NCBI RefSeq assembly: GCF_000020505.1
Contig: NC_011027.1
Location: 2,030,001-2,094,000 of the forward strand
Origin: Chlorobaculum parvum NCIB 8327
GTDB taxonomy: Bacteria; Bacteroidota; Chlorobiia; Chlorobiales; Chlorobiaceae
DNA: 64,000 nucleotides
Reading direction: 5' to 3'
The position numbers and the translations under genes were made by a program. The notes under the pieces were generated by a model, which was not told the origin of the DNA, ran no database searches, and saw only the letters and a list, made by a program, of their open reading frames with translations. The first letter of the stretch is position 1. Each line of letters opens with the position of its first letter. This document shows positions 7,993-16,680 of this stretch, piece by piece.

Positions 7993-9824
7993 CCATCGCT
8001 CTCACCATCTTTCCCTGCTTTTCGGACAAAACGCTCCCGCTCGGCCTGGCTTGCCTGAAAAGCGTGCTGGACGGCGAGGGCATCGAAAGTGAGGTGTTCG
8101 ATTTCGACCTGTTGCTGAGCATCGAAGACCCGGCGCTCTACTACCAGCTCCATCGCCTCGGAGCCAGCCCCGGCGCGGCGCTCGACGACCGGATGATAAA
8201 CTTCATCGGCTACCGCCCCGACCTCACCCTTGCGGCACTCTTCACCCCGCCCGAAGAGGCGCGAAAGCGGTTCGAAACGGACGGACTTGAACAGCTTTTC
8301 GACAAGCTCGACCACTTCCTCGAACGCGCGGTCACGCGGCTGCTCGCAACGGAGCCGGAGCAAATCTGGCTCTCCACCTACATCAGCAACCTCTGGGTTT
8401 CGATGCTCGCCGCCCGCAAACTGCGCGAACGCACGGAAGCGACAATCGTGTTCGGAGGCCCGGCGGTGTTCCCCGAAGAGGTGCAGCGTTTTCTGATTGT
8501 GAACGGTCTGGCCGACAGGGTCGTCGTGGGCGAAGGTGAACTGACGGCGCGGGAGCTGATCCGCGCGAACGGCAGGCCGGTGGCGGGCGCGGCGCAAATG
8601 ATCGAGGGGGAGTTCCGGTACGAGCCGCGCCACGAATGGCTGAGGCCAGAGGAGTTCCCGATGCCCGATTTCAAAGGATTCCCATTCGCGGACACGCCCT
8701 TCGACGCCTACCTGCGGCGGCGCTTCGAGGGCCTCCCGGTCTCCTTTTCGCGCGGCTGCGTCAACGGCTGTATCTACTGCTCCGAAAAGCAGATATGGAA
8801 GCGCTTCCGCCACCTCTCGCCCGAAGCCTCCGTCGAACGGCTCGCCGCGTACAAACAGCGCTTCGGCATCGGTCTCTTCTACATTTGCGACAGCCTCATC
8901 AACTTCAGCGAAGCGTGGCTGTCGGAGTTCTGCGACCTGATTCTGTCGAGCGATCTGCAACCGCTCTTCACCTTCGCCTTCTGCGACCTGAAGCACCTCA
9001 AACCGGAGCTGACCGCAAAGATGGCTGCGGCGGGATTCACGAGGATCACCTTCGGCCTCGAAAGCGCGTCCGAAAACGTGCTGACGAGAATGCACAAAAA
9101 GCTCGATCTCGACCTCGCCCGCGAAAACATCGTCGCGGCAACCCGCAACGGGCTGTCGATCCACGTATCAACCATCATCAACTTTCCGGGCGAACAGACC
9201 GCCGACGCGCTCGACACAATCCGGTTTTTCAGAGAGATCGACCGTGAGCTTGCTGGCAACAACCTGCCGATGACGCACCTGCCCCGCCGAAGCCTCAGCA
9301 ACCGCTTTCGGCTCGAACCCGCCTCGGCGATCTACCTGCACCCGGAGCACTACGGCATCCGCATGGAAACGACCGGAGCATCGTGGACGCCGCTTGCTGA
9401 AGAGAGCGCCTTTCTGGCCAAACGGTGGCGTTCGTCCGACGACCAGGAGCAACTGGAGTGGAACGCTTACCTGCTTTCCGGCTTTTCAAAAAACCCGCGA
9501 CCGTGGCACCTGCACGACAGCCAGTACAGAAAACAGGCCGAAGCCATTGCCCCGCTCATCGACAAGGAAAAGCATCGCTTCACACTCTCGCCGCATGTCG
9601 TATTGCGACAATCGACTCCCGAAAACGGGCTCATCCTGCACGATTACCGCGAAGAGTTCCAGCTCGACGACTGGCAATCCCAAGTTATCAGGCTGCTGGC
9701 AAAAAAAGCTTCTCTCCATGAAATTACGGAAAAGATCACCGCCCTCACCGAAGCGAAATCGGCTGGCGCAATCAGAGACTTCGTGCTTTTCCTCTATGTG
9801 AGAGGCATCGCCCGAATCACCTGA
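7989..9824 (+). CDS. Cobalamin-type radical SAM enzyme with C-terminal RRE/PqqD-like domain
   Basis: The 611-residue protein begins with a Rossmann-like half (about 1-200) containing GGPAVFPEE and VVGEGE, as in B12-binding radical SAM enzymes. No DxHxxG motif is present, which suits base-off cobalamin binding. The radical SAM core has C257, C261 and C264 (CVNGCIYC). It resembles the RiPP-maturation radical SAM C-methyltransferase type. The last about 80 residues (from about 530) read like a PqqD/RRE fold: a basic strand LSPHVVLRQ, a segment ending in FQLDDWQSQVIRLL, and a final helix DFVLFLYVRGI. That would let the enzyme bind the precursor leader itself. Translation is coupled to YcaO by the ATGA overlap. 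Methylation of the precursor is a reasonable guess, not shown. Confidence 0.88.
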   Translation: MTIALTIFPCFSDKTLPLGLACLKSVLDGEGIESEVFDFDLLLSIEDPALYYQLHRLGASPGAALDDRMINFIGYRPDLTLAALFTPPEEARKRFETDGLEQLFDKLDHFLERAVTRLLATEPEQIWLSTYISNLWVSMLAARKLRERTEATIVFGGPAVFPEEVQRFLIVNGLADRVVVGEGELTARELIRANGRPVAGAAQMIEGEFRYEPRHEWLRPEEFPMPDFKGFPFADTPFDAYLRRRFEGLPVSFSRGCVNGCIYCSEKQIWKRFRHLSPEASVERLAAYKQRFGIGLFYICDSLINFSEAWLSEFCDLILSSDLQPLFTFAFCDLKHLKPELTAKMAAAGFTRITFGLESASENVLTRMHKKLDLDLARENIVAATRNGLSIHVSTIINFPGEQTADALDTIRFFREIDRELAGNNLPMTHLPRRSLSNRFRLEPASAIYLHPEHYGIRMETTGASWTPLAEESAFLAKRWRSSDDQEQLEWNAYLLSGFSKNPRPWHLHDSQYRKQAEAIAPLIDKEKHRFTLSPHVVLRQSTPENGLILHDYREEFQLDDWQSQVIRLLAKKASLHEITEKITALTEAKSAGAIRDFVLFLYVRGIARIT

Positions 9825-9839
9825 ACAAGCCGGACCGGT

Positions 9840-10175
9840 TTATTTGCCCAACGAAGAGGAGGGGTTAAGAGACTGATGGTAGAGAATCAGCGATTTCATC
9901 TCAACCGATTCAAGCGGCAGGGGTTTGCCGCGTAACGCCCCGGCAATGCAAGTATTGATCTGCTGGACGAGCTTCGGATTCTGCCACGCATTTTCGACTC
10001 CCTTGCCGTTCGGGTGGCAACTCGCACAGGTTTTGGTTCCAGTCGCGCCGCCAAGTGTCGGATCATTGAACAGTTTTTTGCCAAGCTCCACGGAGGGAGT
10101 TTGTGCGGCCTGAGCAGCAGTACCCATGCCAACCATCGCAGCGACAAGCATCGCCGTTTTCACACTTTTCATCAT
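9840..10175 (-). CDS. Small periplasmic monohaem cytochrome c
   Basis: A 111-residue protein with a cleavable signal peptide (hydrophobic stretch about 7-24, ending AQA) and a single haem-binding motif CASCH at 50-54. Methionine 93, in MKSLILYHQSL near the C-terminus, is a likely sixth haem ligand, as in class I cytochromes c. An extra cysteine lies at residue 76. It is exported and would carry electrons in the periplasm; the partner is unknown. AAGGAGGAT sits just upstream of the start, an excellent ribosome site. It is convergent with the RiPP operon (15-bp gap) and therefore not part of it. Confidence 0.85.
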   Translation of the reverse strand: MMKSVKTAMLVAAMVGMGTAAQAAQTPSVELGKKLFNDPTLGGATGTKTCASCHPNGKGVENAWQNPKLVQQINTCIAGALRGKPLPLESVEMKSLILYHQSLNPSSSLGK

Positions 10176-10354
10176 ATCGAATCCTCCTTGCTGATTATCG
10201 TTTTCTGAAAAAACATCTCACTTCGGAAACGGTGTCACTGCTTCAGCCAATATAGGCAACAAACAGTGAGCGTCACATGAGGCTAATGTTGTTAAGAGCG
10301 TTACCTTGTCAGAAATCGACTGAATTGAAACCTGTGCCGACATTTGACTGCATC

Positions 10355-11185
10355 ATGAAACTGACCATTCTCACCGACAACCAGGCCGCACCCGGACTTG
10401 CCTGCGAACACGGCTTCGCGGTGCTGATTGAAACCGGCGGCAAGCGCATCCTTTTCGACACCGGCCAGCTCGGCGCATTCGACGCAAACTGCCGCGCGCT
10501 CGGCATCGACTTGTCGGACATCGACATCATCGTGCTCAGCCACGGCCACTACGACCACACCGGCAACCTCGCCGACGTGCTCCGAATCGCCGACCGCGCC
10601 ACGCTCTACCTCCACCCGTCAGCGCTCGTCGAACGCTACAGCATCCGCAACGGCAAGCCCAAACCCATCGACATGCCCGAAGCCGCCAAGCAGGCAATTG
10701 ACGAACTGCCGAAAGAGCGAATCGTGTGGGTTAGCGAACCGACGCGCCTGACCGATGGCGTCTTCCTGACCGGCCCGGTCCCCCGCCAGACAACCTTCGA
10801 GGATACCGGCGGCCCGTTTTTCTTTGATCCGGACGGAAAAACGCCTGACCCCATTGAAGACGATCTGTCGCTCTGGATCGAGAAGCCGGAAGGCCTGACC
10901 GTGCTCGCAGGATGTTGCCATTCCGGCATCGTCAACACGCTTGACTACATCGAGAGCATCACCGGGCAAAAACGGATCGCGACGCTTATCGGCGGAATGC
11001 ACCTCTCGGCAGCCAGCCCGGAGCGCCTCGACCGCACCGTAGCATCGCTCGCCGAGCGCGACATCGCCCGCCTCATTCCCTGCCACTGCACCGGGGAGGC
11101 AGCCGCAGAACGCTTCAGCAAAGAGCTGCCGTATCCAGTAGAGGCGGGTTATGCAGGCATGGTGGTGGAGTTAGGGAAAAAGTGA
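10355..11185 (+). CDS. Metallo-beta-lactamase-fold hydrolase (dihydropteroate-synthase-related COG1237 type)
   Basis: The 276-residue product (start at ATG 10355, beginning MKLTILTDN) has the metal-binding motif HGHYDHTG near residue 62, a later GCCHSG segment and a C-terminal CHCTG. This layout fits the MBL-fold group annotated as 7,8-dihydropterin-6-yl-methyl-4-(beta-D-ribofuranosyl)aminobenzene 5'-phosphate synthase-like proteins. The true substrate is not known for most members. An in-frame start at 10277 would add 26 residues with no family resemblance, so I rejected it. It probably forms a single-gene unit. Confidence 0.85.
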   Translation: MKLTILTDNQAAPGLACEHGFAVLIETGGKRILFDTGQLGAFDANCRALGIDLSDIDIIVLSHGHYDHTGNLADVLRIADRATLYLHPSALVERYSIRNGKPKPIDMPEAAKQAIDELPKERIVWVSEPTRLTDGVFLTGPVPRQTTFEDTGGPFFFDPDGKTPDPIEDDLSLWIEKPEGLTVLAGCCHSGIVNTLDYIESITGQKRIATLIGGMHLSAASPERLDRTVASLAERDIARLIPCHCTGEAAAERFSKELPYPVEAGYAGMVVELGKK

Positions 11186-11218
11186 GGCCATCTACCAAGT
11201 CCACTTCCCAAGCCTGTT

Positions 11219-11431
11219 TCACTCCCCCTTCGCTTCAGCAATGAGCCGGTCGAGGCAGGTGCTGCAGACGCAGGTTTCGTAGCGTTCGGCGAGGTAGTTC
11301 CTGACCGAATCGGGCACCACGCGCGTGGCGCACCAGCATGAGGTGGACATGCCGCAGGTAAATTGCTCACCGCACATCGGGCAAACGACGGTTTTCGGCA
11401 CGCCTTCTCCGGGATGATCGTTGTGTGTCAT
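11219..11431 (-). CDS. Small cysteine-rich CWC-type protein
   Basis: Seventy residues with eight cysteines in the pattern CPMCGEQFTC...SCWCAT...CVCSTC. The CWC core and spacing match the 'cysteine-rich CWC' family of small putative zinc-binding proteins, whose function is unknown. It lies 19 bp downstream of glycerol kinase on the same strand, with AAAGGAAG before the start, so the two are probably cotranscribed. Confidence 0.75.
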   Translation of the reverse strand: MTHNDHPGEGVPKTVVCPMCGEQFTCGMSTSCWCATRVVPDSVRNYLAERYETCVCSTCLDRLIAEAKGE

Positions 11432-11450
11432 CTTCCTTTGATTGAATGGT

Positions 11451-12902
11451 TTACGATACCAACGTCTGCCTCAGCGCCTTTTGCCAGCCCGCCAGCAATG
11501 TTTCCCGTTCCGCCTCCGGCATTGCGGGGGTGAAGACCCGTTCGACGCCATTGAGCGCTCGCAGTTCGTCGGCGGAGTTCCACACTCCGGCTTCGAGGCC
11601 CGCGAGGCAGGCCGCACCGAGCGCGGTCGATTCGATGTTGCGCGGGCGGTGCACCGGCACGCCGAGCAGGTCGGCCTGGAACTGCATCAGGAACTCGTTG
11701 CTCACCGCACCGCCATCGACGGTCAACGACTGCGGCTGGATTCCGGTGTCGGCCACCATCGCGCGGAAAACGTCGTGCGACTGGTAGGCGATCGACTCCA
11801 GCGCCGCGCGAACGATGTGCACCCGCGACGAGCCGCGCGTCAGGCCGGTAATCGTGCCCCGCACCTCCATGTTCCAGTGCGGTGCGCCAAGGCCGACGAA
11901 CGCGGGCACGACGTAAACCCCGCCGTTCGATTCGACCGACCGCGCAATCGCCTCGGACTCGGCGGCACTGCCGATGAGTTGCAAGCCATCGCGCAACCAC
12001 TGCATCACCGCGCCGCCGATGAACACCGACCCCTCCACTGCGTAGCAGCTCCGGCCAGCGCCGTCGAGCGCGAGCGTCGTCAACAGGCCGTGGCTCGAAC
12101 TCACGCACTTGTCTCCGGTGTTCATCACCATGAAACAGCCGGTGCCGTAGGTGTTCTTGACCGACCCCGACTCAAAGCAGCACTGCCCGAAGAGCGCCGC
12201 CTGCTGGTCGCCCGCCACGCCCGCAATCGGCACGCCGTCAAGCTCCGGAATCGCCCGCACCGCGCCGAACCCGCCCATCGACGGACGCACCTCCGGCAGC
12301 ATCGACAGCGGCACGCCGAACAGCTCGCACAGCTCCGCATCCCACCGCCGCTCGTGGATGTCGAACAGCAGCGTGCGGGATGCATTCGTCAGATCAGTTG
12401 CGTGAACCTCTCCGCCGGTCAGCTTCCAGATGAGCCACGTGTCGATAGTGCCGAAGAGCAAGTTGGACGGATCGGCCTCCGGGTGCGCATCGAGAATCCA
12501 GCGAATCTTGGTGGCGCTGAAGTAGGCGTCCACCGGCAGCCCGGTCTTCGCGCGAATCGCCGCCTCCTCGCCTCGATAACGATTGCAAAGCTCCGCCGTC
12601 CGGCGGCACTGCCAGACGATGGCACGGTGCACCGGCTCTCCGTTCCGCCGATCCCACACCACGGTGGTCTCGCGCTGGTTGGTGATGCCGATGGCTTCGA
12701 TGTGACCTGAATATGCGCCCCGCACCTCGACCACGCACTCGACCACCGTTTGCCAAATTTCCTTCGGATCGTGCTCGACCCACCCTGCCTGCGGGTAGCA
12801 TTGCGTCAGCTCTCGATACGCGCGGGCGAGCACGTTGCCCGAACGGTCGTAGATCATGCAGGTGGTGCCGGTCGTGCCCTGGTCGATGGAAAGAATGGCC
12901 AT
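11451..12902 (-). CDS. glpK: Glycerol kinase
   Basis: A 483-residue FGGY-family kinase that phosphorylates glycerol to sn-glycerol 3-phosphate with ATP. The N-terminal phosphate-binding loop DQGTTGTTC (7-15), the NQRETTVVW segment and the C-terminal DGGAVSNEFLMQ segment are typical of GlpK. Length is close to the usual about 500 residues. No glycerol facilitator (glpF) or glycerol-3-phosphate dehydrogenase is next to it. The following gene on the strand is the CWC protein. Confidence 0.93.
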   Translation of the reverse strand: MAILSIDQGTTGTTCMIYDRSGNVLARAYRELTQCYPQAGWVEHDPKEIWQTVVECVVEVRGAYSGHIEAIGITNQRETTVVWDRRNGEPVHRAIVWQCRRTAELCNRYRGEEAAIRAKTGLPVDAYFSATKIRWILDAHPEADPSNLLFGTIDTWLIWKLTGGEVHATDLTNASRTLLFDIHERRWDAELCELFGVPLSMLPEVRPSMGGFGAVRAIPELDGVPIAGVAGDQQAALFGQCCFESGSVKNTYGTGCFMVMNTGDKCVSSSHGLLTTLALDGAGRSCYAVEGSVFIGGAVMQWLRDGLQLIGSAAESEAIARSVESNGGVYVVPAFVGLGAPHWNMEVRGTITGLTRGSSRVHIVRAALESIAYQSHDVFRAMVADTGIQPQSLTVDGGAVSNEFLMQFQADLLGVPVHRPRNIESTALGAACLAGLEAGVWNSADELRALNGVERVFTPAMPEAERETLLAGWQKALRQTLVS

Positions 12903-13054
12903 AGGATTTGCGAGGAAAGGTTCAACGTGCTGTTGAAAAACAAGATACCGATTAACGGAAAAATTCCGACCCGCAGACGATTCGAGAGTTGCGCAAAGCG
13001 TTGCTGAATCTTACCTTCAAATCAAACCAGAACAGCCCCTCGACCACCACGACC

Positions 13055-13864
13055 ATGCCGCAACCGACAACCGACATCGCCATCCAGACCGACCGGCTCA
13101 CCCGCTCGTTCGGCTCGCTCGTGGCCGTTAACGAGCTAAATCTGACGGTGCGGTCGAGCGAGATTTTCGGGTTGCTCGGGCCGAACGGGGCGGGCAAGAC
13201 GACGACGATCAAGATGCTCACCACCATGCTGCCGCCGACGAGCGGTGCGGCGACGGTCGCCGGGCACAGCATCCTCGGCGACAGCATCGGCGTGCGCAAG
13301 CGTATCGGCTACGTGTCGCAGATGATTTCGGCGGACGGGGCGCTGACCGGCTTCGAGAACCTGCTGCTCTTCGCCCGCATCTACAACGTGCCGCGCCGCG
13401 AGCGCACCCGACGCATCGACGAAGCGCTCGCCTTCATGGGCCTCACCGACGCGCGAGACAAGCTGGTGCGCACCTACTCCGGCGGCATGATCCGGCGGCT
13501 CGAAATCGCCCTCTCGATGCTCCACCGGCCCGAGGTGCTCTTCCTCGACGAACCGACCATCGGCCTCGACCCAGCCGCCCGCCTCCAGGTCTGGAAGCGG
13601 CTGAAGGAGCTGCTCAAAACCTTCGGCACCACGATTCTGCTCACCACGCACGACATGGAGGAGGCCGAAGAATTGTGCGACCGGATCGCCATCATGAAGG
13701 AGGGAGTCATCGCCGCCGAAGGGTCGGCGAAAGAGCTGAAGCACCGCGCCGGAACAGACTCGATGAACCAGGTTTTCATTCACTTTGCAGGAGAGTTCAG
13801 TGACAGCAAGCCAAACTTCCGCGACATCAACCGCACTCGCCGGACGGCCAAACGGCTGGGCTGA
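13055..13864 (+). CDS. ABC transporter ATPase (ABC-2/DrrA type)
   Basis: The 269-residue ATPase has Walker A GPNGAGKT, the signature YSGGMIRRLE, Walker B VLFLDEP and the switch histidine in LLTTHD, in that order and at normal spacing. The resemblance is to DrrA/CcmA-type exporters. I chose ATG 13055 (MPQPTTD); the frame is open back to 12989 but those residues are unlike the family. Its 3' end overlaps the permease gene by 65 bp, which suggests strong translational coupling. The substrate is unknown. Confidence 0.88.
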   Translation: MPQPTTDIAIQTDRLTRSFGSLVAVNELNLTVRSSEIFGLLGPNGAGKTTTIKMLTTMLPPTSGAATVAGHSILGDSIGVRKRIGYVSQMISADGALTGFENLLLFARIYNVPRRERTRRIDEALAFMGLTDARDKLVRTYSGGMIRRLEIALSMLHRPEVLFLDEPTIGLDPAARLQVWKRLKELLKTFGTTILLTTHDMEEAEELCDRIAIMKEGVIAAEGSAKELKHRAGTDSMNQVFIHFAGEFSDSKPNFRDINRTRRTAKRLG

Positions 13865-14645
13865 AAAGTTCGACCCCGCCGGGTTCCTGCGCGACACGGC
13901 GGCCATCGTCGCCACCGAGCTGGCCAAGCTGCGCCGCGACCCGTCGGAAATCCTCAGCCGCTCGATCCAGCCCGCGCTCTGGCTGCTGGTCTTCGGCCAG
14001 GTCTTCGGGCGGATGCGCGCCATCCCCACCGGCAAGCTCGACTACTTCAGCTTCCTCGCGCCGGGCATCCTCGCGCAGAGCGTGCTCTTCATCGCGATCT
14101 TTTACGGCATCAACGTCATCTGGGAAAAAGACCTCGGCATTTTGCAGAAGCTGCTCGCCAGCCCCGCCCCGCGCAGCGCGCTCGTCTTCGGCAAGGCGGT
14201 CTCGGCGGGAATGCGCGCCATAGCGCAGGCAGCCATCGTCTATCTGATGGCGCTCGTCGCAGGCGTTCATCTGAACTGGTCGCCGCTCGCGCTCGGCGGC
14301 GTGCTCGTCGCCATCGTGCTCGGCGCGGCGCTCTTTTCGACCTTCTCGCTCATGATCGCCTGCCTCGTCCGGTCGCGCGAACGCTTCATGGGCATCGGTC
14401 AGGTCATGACCATGCCGCTCTTCTTCGCCAGTAACGCCATCTACCCGATCTCCATCATGCCCACCTGGCTCAAAATCGTCGCCCATATCAACCCACTCTC
14501 CTACCAGGTTGACCTCCTCCGCGCGTTGATGGTCGTCGGCGGCACGAGCACTTTCGGCATCGGGATGGATTTTCTGATGTTGATTGGAATGCTTGTTGCG
14601 CTGATCGTCGTGACATCGAAATTGTATCCGACGATTGTGCAGTAA
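13800..14645 (+). CDS. ABC-2 type transporter permease
   Basis: A 281-residue integral membrane protein with about six hydrophobic segments in the second to last thirds and the ABC-2 family pattern (LDYFSFLAPGILAQSVLF, then FASNAIYPISIMP near the end). It pairs with the ATPase just upstream as a drug, polysaccharide or lipid exporter. GTG 13800 is preferred over ATG 13785 because AGGAGAG at 13789-13795 sits directly before it. The start lies inside the ATPase gene in another frame. Confidence 0.85.
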   Translation: MTASQTSATSTALAGRPNGWAEKFDPAGFLRDTAAIVATELAKLRRDPSEILSRSIQPALWLLVFGQVFGRMRAIPTGKLDYFSFLAPGILAQSVLFIAIFYGINVIWEKDLGILQKLLASPAPRSALVFGKAVSAGMRAIAQAAIVYLMALVAGVHLNWSPLALGGVLVAIVLGAALFSTFSLMIACLVRSRERFMGIGQVMTMPLFFASNAIYPISIMPTWLKIVAHINPLSYQVDLLRALMVVGGTSTFGIGMDFLMLIGMLVALIVVTSKLYPTIVQ

Positions 14646-14652
14646 CACCCCC

Positions 14653-15390
14653 TCACTCCCCCTGCTTTTCAGTGAGATACTTCCAGTACTTCGCAGGCAT
14701 GTTGGATTGCTGAAGGCGGGGGTTTTTGCGTTCGGGAATGGCGATGGTTTTGAAGAAGGTTTGCCAGTGCTGCTGCACGACCCGTTCCTCCGGGGAGAGT
14801 TTCGGGCGGCTGAACTGTTCGAGATTACCGAAGCTGAGTGCGTGGCCGTTCCAGTGGGCGGCGCTGTGGCGGCGAGCGTCGTAGATGAACCACTCCTGCG
14901 CGCGCAGGCGGCGGCTGAAGTGGCGGGCGAGGGGCTGGATGACGTTGTGGTCAGGTTCCATCCGCGCCAGCCAGGAACCATCGCGGAGCTGCTCGAAGCG
15001 CAGCAGCCCTTTCATGCGGTGCAGCTCGCGCCCGGCCTTGCGGGCGATTGCAACGACCGCCTTGACGTCAGGATGCGTCAGATAGCCGTTGACCCGGTCG
15101 CCGTGCTCGAAGGCGAGCGCGATGTAGCGCAACAGGCTCGTCTCCAGCTCGCTGGTTTCGGCCATCGTGAAGTACCACAACGTCTGCACAGCGTCGGGCG
15201 CTCGCTGCCGGAGCCGCCCGAAAAGCGCTTCGGCAAAAGCGGAGTCGGTGCGCAGGAACAGCCCCTCCTCGAACAGCGTGTCCTGCCGGATACCAAGCAC
15301 AGTCTTTTCAGGATCATCACCGCTTTCGAGAATCGCGCCAATGGCCGATACCAGTCCTTCAGGCGTTCCGTCGTAGAGATACTTGTTCAT
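14653..15390 (-). CDS. DUF4130-type protein linked to DNA-repair radical SAM (TIGR03915-like)
   Basis: The 245-residue protein resembles the DUF4130/TIGR03915 family. Its members are encoded beside a radical SAM protein and are sometimes fused to a uracil-DNA-glycosylase-like domain. Here only the DUF4130 part is present; conserved stretches include YDGTPEGL at the start and YWKYLTEKQ at the end. It begins 5 bp downstream of the radical SAM gene and is surely cotranscribed with it. The biochemical role is unknown; DNA metabolism or repair is the family annotation, not something I can show. Confidence 0.78.
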   Translation of the reverse strand: MNKYLYDGTPEGLVSAIGAILESGDDPEKTVLGIRQDTLFEEGLFLRTDSAFAEALFGRLRQRAPDAVQTLWYFTMAETSELETSLLRYIALAFEHGDRVNGYLTHPDVKAVVAIARKAGRELHRMKGLLRFEQLRDGSWLARMEPDHNVIQPLARHFSRRLRAQEWFIYDARRHSAAHWNGHALSFGNLEQFSRPKLSPEERVVQQHWQTFFKTIAIPERKNPRLQQSNMPAKYWKYLTEKQGE

Positions 15391-15395
15391 GGCAA

Positions 15396-16649
15396 TCAGG
15401 CGAAAAGCCCAGGCAACACGAGCTGCCGTGGCTGTTTCTGCTCACTTCCGTCACCAAGCAGCAGGCGCTGGCGGAGGCGAGCGGGCTGCTGGTCGATTTT
15501 GTCGAACGGGCGGCCCGAGCAGGTAATGAAATACTTTGCCCGCTTCATCACCACGCCGATCTTTTTCATCCCCTCGTGCGTGACGGGCGCGAAGCGCCGC
15601 GCGGCGATGATGCGTTTGGCGGAGACGACGCCAATGCCGGGAACGCGCAGCAGGGTGGCGTAGTCGGCGCGGTTGATTTCGACCGGGAAAAACTCCGGAT
15701 GGCGCAGCGCCCAGGCGGTTTTGGGATCGAACGATTCGTCGAGGTTCGGCGCGTCGTCGGAGAGAATCTCCTCCGGCGAAAAGCCGTAGAAGCGCAACAG
15801 CCAGTCAGCCTGGTAGAGCCGATGCTCGCGCAGGAGCGGCGGGGCGGAGAGCACCGGCAGGCGGTTATCTTCATTGACCGGCACGAAGGCGGAGTAATAG
15901 ACGCGTTTGAGGTTCATCTTGCGGTACAGCCCCTGCGAGAGCTGGAGGATTTGCAGATCGGTTTCGGGACTCGCGCCGATAATCATCTGCGTGCTCTGCC
16001 CGGCGGGGGCGAAGCGCGGTGCCTTGCGGCTCTTGCGCCGCTCGACGAGGCTGACGCCCGCCTCCGTGCCGATCAGCTTCATCGGAGCGAGAATCGCCTC
16101 CTTCTTCTTCTGCGGCGCAAGCCGTTGCAGCGACTCGTGCGACGGCAGCTCGATGTTCACGCTGATGCGGTCGGCGGCAAGCCCGGCGCGGCGGACAAGC
16201 TCGTCGCTGCTGCCAGGAATGATTTTCAGATGGATGTAGCCGCCGAAGCGCTCCTCGTTGCGCAGAATCTCCGCGACGCGCACCATCTCTTCCATCGTGT
16301 GATCGGGACTCACGTTGACCGCCGAGCTGAGAAACAGCCCCTCGATGTAGTTGCGCCGGTAGAACTCCATCGTCAGATCGACCACCTCCCGCGCGGTGAA
16401 CGACGCGCGCGGCACCGGGTTGGACGAGCGGTTGACGCAGTAGGCGCAGTCGTAGCGGCAATCGTTGGAGAGCAGGATTTTCAGGAGTGAAATGCAGCGC
16501 CCGTCATCCGACCACGAGTGGCAGATGCCGCCTTGGGAGGTGTTGCCGACGCCACACGCCGACCCCTCGCGGCTGCTGCCGCTCGAAGCGCACGAGGCAT
16601 CGTAGCGCGCCGCCCCTGAAAGGATGGTGATTTTTTCCTGAAGCTCCAT
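15396..16649 (-). CDS. Putative DNA modification/repair radical SAM protein (TIGR03916-like)
   Basis: The 417-residue protein (from ATG 16649) has the radical SAM ligands C64, C68 and C71 (CRYDCAYC). Before them lies an N-terminal block with cysteines 20, 32, 43 and 52, a hallmark of this family. Near the C-terminus is a helix-hairpin-helix DNA-binding motif, LLRVPGIGVVSAKRI, which supports a nucleic-acid substrate. It forms a two-gene operon with the DUF4130 protein. A TTG start at 16664 would add five residues. The reaction is unknown. Confidence 0.83.
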   Translation of the reverse strand: MELQEKITILSGAARYDASCASSGSSREGSACGVGNTSQGGICHSWSDDGRCISLLKILLSNDCRYDCAYCVNRSSNPVPRASFTAREVVDLTMEFYRRNYIEGLFLSSAVNVSPDHTMEEMVRVAEILRNEERFGGYIHLKIIPGSSDELVRRAGLAADRISVNIELPSHESLQRLAPQKKKEAILAPMKLIGTEAGVSLVERRKSRKAPRFAPAGQSTQMIIGASPETDLQILQLSQGLYRKMNLKRVYYSAFVPVNEDNRLPVLSAPPLLREHRLYQADWLLRFYGFSPEEILSDDAPNLDESFDPKTAWALRHPEFFPVEINRADYATLLRVPGIGVVSAKRIIAARRFAPVTHEGMKKIGVVMKRAKYFITCSGRPFDKIDQQPARLRQRLLLGDGSEQKQPRQLVLPGLFA

Positions 16650-16680
16650 AGAACGAATATACAAGGAGAGGGAGAAAATT

